Assembly (NCBI GenBank): GCA_900552495.1
Contig: URZY01000016.1
Coordinates: forward strand, 1-14,050
Length of the DNA: 14,050 bases
Reading direction: 5' to 3'
Source: an uncultured Mycoplasmatota bacterium
Lineage (GTDB): Bacteria; Bacillota_I; Bacilli_A; RF39; UBA660
A program made the translations under genes and the position numbers. The notes under the pieces were generated by a model, which was given only the letters and a program-made list of their open reading frames with translations, was not told the DNA's origin and did no database searches. The first letter of the stretch is position 1. Each line of letters opens with the position of its first letter. Below are positions 6,760-12,948 of this stretch, one piece after another.

Positions 6760-7644
6760 TTGAAAAAAGAAGAAATAACAACAGAAATAATTGTAAAAGA
6801 AAATAAAGTGGGAATTCTAAGAGTAGGTAATGCTAATTATATATCATTAACAGATTTGGCTAAATATCAAAATTCTAGTGATCCATCTTTTACAGTAAAG
6901 AATTGGTTAAGAAGAATTACAACTATTGATTACGTTGGTTTATGGGAAGAAATTCATAATCCTGATTTTAATTTGGTCGAATTCGACCAAATTAAAACTG
7001 AGTATGGTAGAAACTCTTTTGCAATGTCTCCATCTCAATGGATTAAAAGAACTAATGCAATAGGTATTATCTCTAAGGGCGGAAGGTATAGTATTGGAAC
7101 TTTTGCACATCCTGATATCGCTTTTGAATTTGCTAGTTGGTTATCTCCAGAGTTTAAATTATATTTAATAACTGAATTCGAAAGATTAAAAGCTAATGAA
7201 GCATATCAAGAAAAAATAGATTGGCAAGCTAATAGAATACTTTCAAAGTTAAATTATGTAGTTCATACTGATGCAGTAAAAACTTATATAGTTCCAACTC
7301 TTACAGAAGCACAAAAGAAATTTGTATATGCCGAAGAAGCAGATGTTTTAAATGTGGCATTATTTGGTATGACAACTAAAGAGTGGAGGGATAACAATCC
7401 AGAACTAGCAAAAGAGGGAAATATGAGAGATTACACTGATTTACTGCATTTAGTAATATTAAATAATCTTCAAAATACAAATGCTGAATTGATTGAAGAA
7501 AAAGTACCTCAAAGAGAAAGACTTGTTAGACTCAATAATTCTGCAAGAAGACAAATGAAAGTATTAAAAGACAATAAGAATATCAAAGAATTAGAATTAT
7601 TGCAAAAACAAGTTAATGAAGAAAAAGAATTATTAATTGATTAA
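6760..7644 (+). CDS. KilA-N domain protein
   Basis: 294 aa, predicted cytoplasmic DNA-binding protein. Residues about 24-145 match the KilA-N domain: YISLTDLAKYQN, then NWLRR, LWEEIHNPDFN and the helix HPDIAFEFASWLSPEFKLYLI. A second conserved block at about 190-270 (LNVALFGMTTKEWRDNNPEL, then RERLVRLNNSARRQM) recurs in bacterial KilA-N proteins of phage, plasmid and chromosomal islands. The molecular role of this subfamily is poorly defined; related domains occur in phage antirepressors. The start is TTG at 6760, with AGTGAGG about 9 nt upstream; there is no suitable ATG before the domain. It lies between the two secA-end repeats and so belongs to the accessory element. It ends with a short coiled-coil-like, charged helix. 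Confidence 0.85.
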   Translation: MKKEEITTEIIVKENKVGILRVGNANYISLTDLAKYQNSSDPSFTVKNWLRRITTIDYVGLWEEIHNPDFNLVEFDQIKTEYGRNSFAMSPSQWIKRTNAIGIISKGGRYSIGTFAHPDIAFEFASWLSPEFKLYLITEFERLKANEAYQEKIDWQANRILSKLNYVVHTDAVKTYIVPTLTEAQKKFVYAEEADVLNVALFGMTTKEWRDNNPELAKEGNMRDYTDLLHLVILNNLQNTNAELIEEKVPQRERLVRLNNSARRQMKVLKDNKNIKELELLQKQVNEEKELLID

Positions 7645-7649
7645 AATAG

Positions 7650-7686
7650 AAGAGTGTTAACAGATAATGTTAATGCTCTTTTGTTT
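7650..7686 (+). terminator. Terminator of the KilA-N gene
   Basis: A 12-bp stem, 7650-7661 with 7669-7680, containing two G-U pairs and a 7-nt loop, then TTTT-G-TTTT. Its TGTTAACA...ATGTTAA interior resembles the two hairpins that follow the secA-end repeats. Confidence 0.75.
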
Positions 7687-7712
7687 TATATATAAAAGGA
7701 AAGGATGATTAT

Positions 7713-7877
7713 ATGAGAAGAATAAATGTAAGAAAAAGAGGAAAGGTTTATCAATATCAATTTGAAATTGGAACTATTAATGGTAAACGAAAGTTTATTA
7801 ATAAGCCAGAATTTAATATTCAAAATGAAGCTTGCGCCGCTAGACAACTAATCTATGAAAAATATAGTAGAATATGA
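7713..7877 (+). pseudogene. Integrase Arm DNA-binding domain remnant
   Basis: 54-codon ORF with a good ribosome site (AAGGA, 7 nt before the ATG). The protein (NVRKRGKVYQYQFEIG, then NGKRKFINK and a helix ending LIYEKYSRI) has the three-strand-plus-helix layout of the AP2-like Arm domain at the N-terminus of phage and ICE tyrosine integrases. Full integrases continue with a SAM-like core-binding domain and a catalytic R-H-R-Y domain. Here TGA follows at once, and no continuation is visible before the promoter of the next gene. It is best read as the leftover front of the element's integrase; a free-standing small DNA-binding protein such as an excision factor is the alternative. It lies inside the secA-end repeats. 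Confidence 0.65.
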
Positions 7878-7885
7878 AGTTTATG

Positions 7886-7914
7886 TATACAATTAACTTT
7901 AATTAATATATAAT
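7886..7914 (+). promoter_or_regulatory. Promoter of the membrane-anchored protein gene
   Basis: TATACA (7886-7891), 17-bp spacer, TATAAT (7909-7914). The -10 sits in AT-rich, partly palindromic sequence. It gives the next gene its own transcript separate from the integrase remnant. Confidence 0.5.
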
Positions 7915-7944
7915 TAAAAAATAAAACGGAAAGGAATGATTAAA

Positions 7945-8481
7945 ATGAAAGAAAAGAAAAAAAGTAATATTGGCTTAACTGCACTTGTGGTTATTCTATT
8001 ACTAGTATGCGTAGGAATGGGAACATTTATATTTGCTAATAAAGATAAATTAACAGCCAAAGAAACTACACAATCAACTATTAAAAATGAAAAAAAGGCA
8101 ACAACATCAAAAACAGAAACAACAAATGAAAAAAACAACAATATTGAAACAAGGAAATGCACTGGCGTATATAGTGGAACAGCAGCTATTACTCAAGATA
8201 TTCAAACTGGACAATATGGCAAAGGAACTTTAACAATTGAATTGAAAACAGATGGAACATATGAGTTAAAAAAAGAAAATATGAGTGGTGTTACGGGAAA
8301 CTATACAATAATTGAAAATGTATTATTACTAAAAACTTCTCCAGAAACAATCGGTTCAGGAGAAGATACGTCCGCTAAATATTCTCAGTATTTAAATATA
8401 AGTAGTGACTGTTCAACAATTTCATGGGGATACGGCTCATACTTCTTCGATCCAGACTTTACATTGACTAAAAATAATTAA
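7945..8481 (+). CDS. Membrane-anchored extracellular protein of unknown function
   Basis: 178 aa. A short basic N-terminus (KEKKKS) precedes one transmembrane helix (about residues 8-32), giving an N-in, C-out anchor. A Thr/Lys/Glu/Asn-rich linker follows (about 38-68), then a compact domain of about 105 residues rich in predicted beta strands (GTLTIELKTDGTYEL, GNYTIIENVLLL, YSQYLNIS). Two cysteines, in RKCTG and SDCST, could pair outside the cell. There is no lipobox. The ATG at 7945 is preferred over 7936 because the ribosome site AAGGA (7931-7935) abuts the latter. The family is not recognised with certainty; the layout recalls small beta-domain proteins exposed on the surface of gut Bacilli. 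It lies inside the candidate element and may be cargo. Confidence 0.75.
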   Translation: MKEKKKSNIGLTALVVILLLVCVGMGTFIFANKDKLTAKETTQSTIKNEKKATTSKTETTNEKNNNIETRKCTGVYSGTAAITQDIQTGQYGKGTLTIELKTDGTYELKKENMSGVTGNYTIIENVLLLKTSPETIGSGEDTSAKYSQYLNISSDCSTISWGYGSYFFDPDFTLTKNN

Positions 8482-8499
8482 AAAATAAATATATTGTTT

Positions 8500-8536
8500 A
8501 GACTATTACGAAAAAATTTTGTTAATAGTCTTTTTT
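8500..8536 (+). terminator. Terminator of the membrane-anchored protein gene
   Basis: AGACTATTA (8500-8508) and TAATAGTCT (8523-8531) form a perfect 9-bp stem, followed by six T. Confidence 0.85.
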
Positions 8537-8581
8537 AGATACTTCAATAAACAACGTTACAGCGTAAAAAGTAAACAATAG

Positions 8582-8617
8582 CACAATATAGAAAAATTAA
8601 GACACAATTAGAAAAAT
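8582..8617 (+). repeat. Imperfect direct repeats upstream of candidate attR
   Basis: CACAAT-A-TAGAAAAAT at 8582-8597 and CACAATTAGAAAAAT at 8603-8617, about 20-21 bp apart and 29 bp before the secA-end repeat. Direct repeats at this distance recall integrase arm-type sites; in DNA this AT-rich the evidence is modest. The 470-nt stretch 8482-8951 has no gene: it holds a terminator, these repeats, the secA-end copy, a second hairpin, a 13-mer repeat and the next promoter. Confidence 0.4.
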
Positions 8618-8645
8618 ATTGCCAACAACGCAAAAAATAATTATT

Positions 8646-8687
8646 TGTGGTTCAGGAAAAAAATACAAACAATGCTGTGGAAAGTAA
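8646..8687 (+). repeat. Candidate attR: displaced secA 3'-end copy
   Basis: Encodes CGSGKKYKQCCGK and TAA in one frame, but that frame lacks the preceding NDPCP codons and any start with a ribosome site, so it is not expressed as a gene. 38 of 42 positions match 6549-6590. If an element integrated, this is the ancestral secA terminus pushed downstream. Confidence 0.7.
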
Positions 8688-8716
8688 CATAAAATATTTA
8701 AAATATGTAGTAAAAT

Positions 8717-8752
8717 AAAGGTGTGAACAAAAATGATATGTTGACACCTTTT
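8717..8752 (+). terminator. Terminator-like hairpin after candidate attR
   Basis: AAAGGTGT and ACACCTTT form an 8-bp stem with a further AACA/TGTT pairing inside after a G-G mismatch; TTTT follows. It is homologous in layout to 6694-6731. If 8646-8687 is the old secA end, this may be the original secA terminator. Confidence 0.6.
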
Positions 8753-8863
8753 AAATTTAAAAAAAGGAAATAGAAGGGTTAAGTTCTTATTTGTGCAATA
8801 CAAAAACACAAAAATATATTATAAAATGATAATAACAATTCATAAATAGGAATTATAGTAAAA

Positions 8864-8876
8864 GCCCTAAAAATAA
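8864..8876 (+). repeat. 13-bp direct repeat, copy 2
   Basis: GCCCTAAAAATAA, identical to 6683-6695, between the second hairpin and the promoter of the metallopeptidase gene. Confidence 0.4.
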
Positions 8877-8899
8877 GACCCCAAATATAATAAAATTTA

Positions 8900-8928
8900 T
8901 TGTAAAAATTCTAATATAGCATTATAAT
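8900..8928 (+). promoter_or_regulatory. Promoter of the metallopeptidase gene
   Basis: TTGTAA (8900-8905), 17-bp spacer, TATAAT (8923-8928). A start near 8935 gives a leader of about 17 nt with the ribosome site AGGGGG at 8940-8945. Confidence 0.7.
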
Positions 8929-8951
8929 ACAACTCACTTAGGGGGAAAAAT

Positions 8952-9908
8952 ATGGATTATGATATCTTAAATTGCGCCATTTCAAATATTATTGATATAG
9001 TAAATGAATACAATAAACAACACCTATATAATGTTGAAGTTTGTGAGGACTTAGTCATTGCTCTAACAGGTTATTATCTTACTTTTGGTCCTGAAATTTT
9101 TTCTAAAATAAGCGAAATTCTACAAGTACTAGAAATTCATACTGCTAAAACTTCTTCTGAATTGATTCAAAAGAAAAGACTTATTAAGGGGAAAGAATTA
9201 GACTTTTACGATGCTTATTCCGAAGCATTTTGGGAAATTTATCTAGATCCTAAAACTAATAAGTTTATTGGTGCCAAACCACATATATTTTATAAAAATG
9301 TCTCTAGAGATAACTCTCCATTAGAATTAGTTCACGAATTATCTCATGCCTTGGAAGGTTGTACTGCAAATATAATCTATGAAGATGATAAAATAGTTAC
9401 AATTAAACGTTGCTTTGGGGAAATTACCTTTGATAAAGAAACTGGTTTAGCCATCGCTGCCCAAGGAACAGGAATGACTGAGTTAACAACTGCAACTATT
9501 GAAAATAAAATATTAAGGAAATTCTGTGATTTAGATTCAAATAAAATAGATAATCCATTAATAAAAGATTACGTAAAAATGGCAATTTCCTTGAATCCTA
9601 ATCAAACTATCGCAAGTTCATATGTAGATATGGTTAGCATCTTTAAAGATCTCGTTGATAACGATCAATATTTTGATATTTTAAGGCAATATTACTATGA
9701 AACAAATTCAAAAAAAATAATAGAAGAATTTAATTGCCTTGACTACAGGCTTAATTTTCAAAGACTTATTAATCAAGCCAACACGATTTTTTCAAGTAAT
9801 GAAGAAACTGGATTAAGAACTATTCCATATGTTCAACAACAGTTAACTATTTTAAATGAAGCAACAAATGCAAAACCTTCTACCAAACAAATAATACTTT
9901 TATTTTAG
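8952..9908 (+). CDS. Putative HExxH zinc metallopeptidase
   Basis: 318 aa, no signal peptide or membrane segment, so probably cytoplasmic. It holds a zincin motif, H128-E129-L-S-H132, in ELVHELSHALEG. E177 in GMTELTTATIENK, 45 residues on, is a plausible third zinc ligand, like the nE-x-TE helix of gluzincin-type proteins. The preceding segment (KPHIFYKNVS) could be the active-site edge strand. The N-terminal 60 residues are helical and the C-terminal 100 are helical and without a known motif. I do not recognise a named family, and the substrate is unknown. The start is well supported by AGGGGG 6 nt upstream. It has its own promoter and terminator, lies outside the secA-end repeats, and also interrupts the usual secA-prfB adjacency. 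Confidence 0.75.
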   Translation: MDYDILNCAISNIIDIVNEYNKQHLYNVEVCEDLVIALTGYYLTFGPEIFSKISEILQVLEIHTAKTSSELIQKKRLIKGKELDFYDAYSEAFWEIYLDPKTNKFIGAKPHIFYKNVSRDNSPLELVHELSHALEGCTANIIYEDDKIVTIKRCFGEITFDKETGLAIAAQGTGMTELTTATIENKILRKFCDLDSNKIDNPLIKDYVKMAISLNPNQTIASSYVDMVSIFKDLVDNDQYFDILRQYYYETNSKKIIEEFNCLDYRLNFQRLINQANTIFSSNEETGLRTIPYVQQQLTILNEATNAKPSTKQIILLF

Positions 9909-9930
9909 ACAAGAGCAATCTTGTTTTTTT
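9909..9930 (+). terminator. Terminator of the metallopeptidase gene
   Basis: ACAAGA and TCTTGT form a 6-bp stem closed by a GCAA tetraloop, followed by seven T, directly after the stop codon. Confidence 0.85.
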
Positions 9931-9932
9931 AT

Positions 9933-10001
9933 AAAAAAAGGAGCCTATTGGCTCCAAATCTATCTCTAGAGGATCTTCACACTTAACAGTGAACCTTCCT
10001 C
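9933..10001 (-). ncRNA. Candidate small RNA with intrinsic terminator
   Basis: Read on the - strand, GGAGCC/GGCTCC (9955-9950 with 9945-9940, loop AATA) followed by seven U is a strong terminator, yet no - strand gene lies upstream. The preceding 45 nt fold into a second hairpin: GAGGA (10001-9997) with TCCTC (9973-9969), and inside it TTCAC (9993-9989) with GTGAA (9980-9976). A -10-like TATATT is at 10013-10008 with no convincing -35. Predicted length is about 70 nt. No ORF or ribosome site is present. It does not match SRP RNA, 6S or a riboswitch class I know. Confidence 0.5.
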
Positions 10002-10055
10002 ACTAATAATATATGCTAAAAGACAAAAAGTATACACAAAAAAATTTTAAGAACA

Positions 10056-10084
10056 TTGTTTTCGCAAATAAAGTATGTTAGACT
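10056..10084 (+). promoter_or_regulatory. Promoter of prfB
   Basis: TTGTTT (10056-10061), 17-bp spacer ending in TG-T, then TAGACT (10079-10084), an extended -10. The predicted leader is about 47 nt. Confidence 0.55.
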
Positions 10085-10137
10085 AGTGCTGTAAATGTAT
10101 AAAAACTATATAAAATAACAAACTAAGGAGTGATACT

Positions 10138-11236
10138 ATGGAAAAGAAAGAACTAAAAAAGCTGTTAGATAAAAACTTAGATGTTATTACCAATCTTTGG
10201 AGGTCACTTTGACATCGATACAAAAATAGAAGAAATTAAAGAACTTCAAAAACAAATGGAAGACTCTAATTTTTGGGATAATCGCCAAAAAGCCGAAAAA
10301 ACTTTAAAAAACATTAATGAGAAAAAAAGTTTAATTGATTTAATTTCTCAATTAAGGAGTAAAATAACAGATAATTTGGAACTATTAGAGTTGCTTGAAT
10401 TAGAGACGGATGAAGATTCAAAAAAACAACTAGAGGTAGAAGTTTTATCATTAGAGAAAGAAATTGAAAAACTAAATTTGCTTTTATTACTTAGTGGTCC
10501 GTATGATAATCTCGATTGTATCTTAGAGATTCACTCAGGAGCTGGCGGTACAGAAGCTTGTGATTGGGCATTGATGCTATACAGAATGTATACTCGTTGG
10601 TGTGAAAAGAAAAATTATAAAATTGAACTATTGGATTACCAAGATGGTGAGGAGGCTGGTATTAAAAGTGCCTCTATTAGAATAAAAGGAACCAATGCCT
10701 ACGGATTTTTAAAAAATGAAAAGGGCGTTCATCGATTAGTCAGGCTGTCTCCATTTGATTCCAATAATCGTCGTCATACGTCCTTCGCCTCAATTGAAGT
10801 AACTCCTGAAATAGAACAAGACAATACTATTGAAATAGACGAAAAGGATCTAAAAATAGATGTTTATCGTTCTAGTGGTTGCGGTGGTCAAGGTGTTAAC
10901 ACAACAGATTCGGCTGTAAGAATTACCCATCTTCCTACTAAAATAGTAGTAACTTGCCAAAATGAACGTAGTCAAATTCAAAATAAAGAGCAAGCTATGA
11001 AAGTTTTAAGAAATAAATTACTAATAAAAAAACTAGAAGATCAATCCCGGGAATTAAACGAAATAAAAGGTGATCAAATGAATATTGAGTTTGGTTCACA
11101 AATAAGAAGTTATGTCATGCATCCATATTCAATGGTAAAAGATCATCGCACCAACGAGGAGACAAGCAATGTATCTAAAGTATTAGATGGTGATATAGAT
11201 ATGTTTATAGAAAGTAATTTAAAAAGGGGACTATAA
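10138..11236 (+). CDS. prfB: Peptide chain release factor 2 with programmed +1 frameshift
   Basis: RF2, 365 aa after frameshifting, releases nascent chains at UGA and UAA. Translation starts at ATG 10138 (AAGGAGTGAT, 7 nt upstream), reads 24 codons ending in Leu CTT and meets in-frame TGA at 10210. A +1 shift resumes at GAC 10211. The length equals that of E. coli RF2. The SPF anticodon-like tripeptide at 204-206 (RLVRLSPFDSNNRRHTSF) identifies RF2 rather than RF1. The catalytic GGQ is at 249-251 in SSGCGGQGVN; most RF2 proteins have GAGGQHVN, so Cys and Gly replace Ala and His. Low RF2 favours the frameshift, giving autoregulation. The yitT-like gene begins 2 nt after the stop, so the two form an operon. 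Confidence 0.97.
10199..10213 (+). promoter_or_regulatory. RF2 +1 programmed frameshift site
   Basis: GGAGG (10199-10203) is an internal Shine-Dalgarno sequence 3 nt before the slippery CTT (10207-10209), followed by TGA-C. The same elements and spacing occur in E. coli prfB (AGGGGG-TAT-CTT-TGA-C). Peptidyl-tRNA-Leu slips from CUU to UUU when UGA decoding is slow. Confidence 0.97.
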
Positions 11237-11238
11237 GT

Positions 11239-12120
11239 ATGAGATTAATTTCAAGGTTAAAAAATAAAGAGATTTTAGAGAGAATACGTAAAAAATCATT
11301 ATTTAAAAGATATTTTAATTTCTTTGTGGGCTTAATATTTTTAGCTGTCTCTTATAATTTGTTTTTAGCTTCAAATGATATTGTCGCTGGTGGAGTAAGT
11401 GGAGCAGCTATAATTCTCAATGGACTTTTTAATTTTAATAACTCAACAGTTATTTTAGTTTGCAATGTTGCTTTACTAATATTAAGTCTTTTTCTACTAG
11501 GAAAGGCCAAAACAAAAAATACTATTTTAGGTTCTTTACTTTTCCCGATATTAGTAGAGTTGACAAGCCATATTAATGTTTGGCTAGAGCTAGACACTTC
11601 ACAATTATTATTATCATCAGTCTTTGGTGGAGTAATGTATGGTATGGGCTTAGGTATGATTTTTAAAGCAGGCTTTACTACTGGTGGAACGGATATTCTA
11701 AACCAAATTATTTCAAAGTATGCAAAAATAAGTATTGGTAAAAGTATGCTTCTTGTAGATGGTGGTATTGTTCTTTTGTCAGCTTTAGCATTTGGTCCAA
11801 CTAAAGTAATGTATTCAATTATTGTACTATACATTATAAGTATGATTTCCGATCGCGTAATTTTAGGTGTATCTGACAGTAAAGCCTTTTATATAATTAC
11901 TAGTCATGATGATGAGATTAAAGAATATATTTTAAAAGTATTAAATCATGGTGTAACAGTCTTCAACGCTAAAGGTGGTTATGCCACTAAAAATCAGACT
12001 GTATTAATGTGCGTTCTTCCAACAAAGGATTACTATCGTTTAAAGGCCGGTATTACAGAAATTGATAATGAAGCATTTGTTGTTGTTACTGATGCCTACG
12101 AAGTTTTTGGAGGCGAGTAA
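11239..12120 (+). CDS. YitT family membrane protein
   Basis: 293 aa. A basic N-terminal helix precedes a YitT_membrane domain (about 24-215) of five or six hydrophobic helices with the family signatures NDIVAGGVSGAAIIL and KAGFTTGGTDILNQI. A soluble DUF2179 domain (about 217-293; KAFYIITSHDDEIKEYIL, then VLMCVLPTKDYYRLK) ends it. DUF2179 has a PII/ACT-like fold and is thought to sense a ligand; the family's transport function is not established. The ribosome site GGGGA lies inside the end of prfB and the gap is 2 nt, so it is translated from the prfB transcript. The length is complete for the family. Confidence 0.92.
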   Translation: MRLISRLKNKEILERIRKKSLFKRYFNFFVGLIFLAVSYNLFLASNDIVAGGVSGAAIILNGLFNFNNSTVILVCNVALLILSLFLLGKAKTKNTILGSLLFPILVELTSHINVWLELDTSQLLLSSVFGGVMYGMGLGMIFKAGFTTGGTDILNQIISKYAKISIGKSMLLVDGGIVLLSALAFGPTKVMYSIIVLYIISMISDRVILGVSDSKAFYIITSHDDEIKEYILKVLNHGVTVFNAKGGYATKNQTVLMCVLPTKDYYRLKAGITEIDNEAFVVVTDAYEVFGGE

Positions 12121-12121
12121 T

Positions 12122-12844
12122 ATGGAACAAATTCTTGAAAATATCAAGCAAAAGAAAAAGTTTAGAAGGGTAGCCTTAGCTTGCATATCATTACTAATAA
12201 GTGCTTTAGTATATAATATTTTCTTATTACCTTTAAATATCGTCACTGGAGGGACTGGTGGAATTGCGACTATTACTAAGTATATTTATCATATTGAACC
12301 TTCATTAATGATATTAATTTTATCACTTGCTTGTATCATTATTAGTATAATGTATTTAGGTTTTGAAAAAACAACAGGTGCCTTTATTGCAACATTCCTA
12401 TACCCATTGTTAGTTGATATAACTGCTCCACTTGCTAAGGCTTTACCTCTTGATACTAGTGATACTTTCATAATTATTATTTTTGCCTCAGTATTGTCCG
12501 GATTGGCTAGTGGTATGATGTACAAAACCGGTTATAATAGTGGTGGTCTAACAGTGATTTCTCAAATACTTTATGAAAAGTTTAAAATTGCAATAAGTAA
12601 TTCATCACTAATAATAAATGCATTAGTTATTCTACTAGGTGGTTATTTTTTCGGAAGTATAAATGCAATGTATGCGATGATATACTTATATATCAGTAAT
12701 ATTGTAATGAACAAAGTCCTACTTGGAATCTCAAATAATAAAGCTTTTTATATCATTACAAGTGAAGAAGATATGATTAAACAATACATAATTGAGCGTC
12801 TTCACCATAATGTTACTTCTTTTGATGTTAAAGGTGCGATATAA
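12122..12844 (+). CDS. YitT family membrane protein, C-terminally shortened paralogue
   Basis: 240 aa, tandem paralogue of the preceding gene and 1 nt downstream of its stop. The ATG at 12122 has GGAGG 8 nt upstream; an in-frame ATG at 12062 lies within the previous gene and is unlikely. The membrane domain is intact with matching signatures (LNIVTGGTGGIATIT, KTGYNSGGLTVISQI). The DUF2179 part begins normally (KAFYIITSEEDMIKQYI) but stops at DVKGAI, about 50 residues short of its neighbour. The missing segment (VLMCVLPTKDYYRLK and after) is not visible in any frame downstream, so it was deleted or replaced rather than lost by a simple frameshift. If the two form a heteromer, the single complete sensor domain may suffice (inference). 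Confidence 0.85.
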   Translation: MEQILENIKQKKKFRRVALACISLLISALVYNIFLLPLNIVTGGTGGIATITKYIYHIEPSLMILILSLACIIISIMYLGFEKTTGAFIATFLYPLLVDITAPLAKALPLDTSDTFIIIIFASVLSGLASGMMYKTGYNSGGLTVISQILYEKFKIAISNSSLIINALVILLGGYFFGSINAMYAMIYLYISNIVMNKVLLGISNNKAFYIITSEEDMIKQYIIERLHHNVTSFDVKGAI

Positions 12845-12868
12845 GAGCCTATTTTGAACACTTATATC
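12838..12868. repeat. Inverted repeat at the end of the yitT pair
   Basis: GATATAAG and CTTATATC form an 8-bp stem with a 15-nt loop and include the stop codon. No T-run follows, so termination here is doubtful. A weaker TACCA/TGGTA pair lies near 12909-12926. The rest of 12845-12948 shows nothing. Confidence 0.4.
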
Positions 12869-12948
12869 TAAAAGAATAACTAATAAATATCAGTTCTATA
12901 TATAATATACCATAAATTTTGGTAAATTAAACAAAAAGTTTAAAAATA

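Larger units (their letters stand above)
6549..8687 (+). mobile_element. Probable remnant of an integrative element in the secA 3' end
   Basis: The interval is bounded by two copies of a 42-bp secA 3'-end sequence, as attL and attR would be. Inside are a KilA-N protein, an orphan integrase Arm domain with no catalytic part, and a membrane-anchored protein. secA and prfB are normally adjacent, so something entered here. The repeat and its contents are seen; integration by a tyrosine recombinase is inferred. No complete integrase, replication or transfer gene remains, so it is not autonomous. A partial duplication of secA by another route is the main alternative. Confidence 0.55.

Noticed and set aside
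8597..8809. 70-codon - strand frame across the candidate attR
   Set aside because: It runs through the secA-end repeat and hairpin in antisense; no promoter or ribosome site. The matching antisense frame at 6431-6658 shows it is a shadow of the repeat.
9933..10001. SRP RNA, 6S RNA or riboswitch identity for the - strand transcript
   Set aside because: The SRP GGAAG-AGCA loop is absent, the length is too short for 6S, and no downstream gene exists for a riboswitch to control.
11352..11834. 160-codon open frame on the - strand
   Set aside because: It is antisense to the first yitT-like gene, has no ribosome site, and its composition mirrors the hydrophobic codons of the + strand gene.
12062..12121. 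Longer N-terminus for the second YitT protein
   Set aside because: It would be read from inside the preceding gene without a ribosome site, whereas GGAGG serves the ATG at 12122.
12909..12926. TACCA/TGGTA hairpin as terminator of the yitT pair
   Set aside because: Only 5 bp of stem and no T-run after it.
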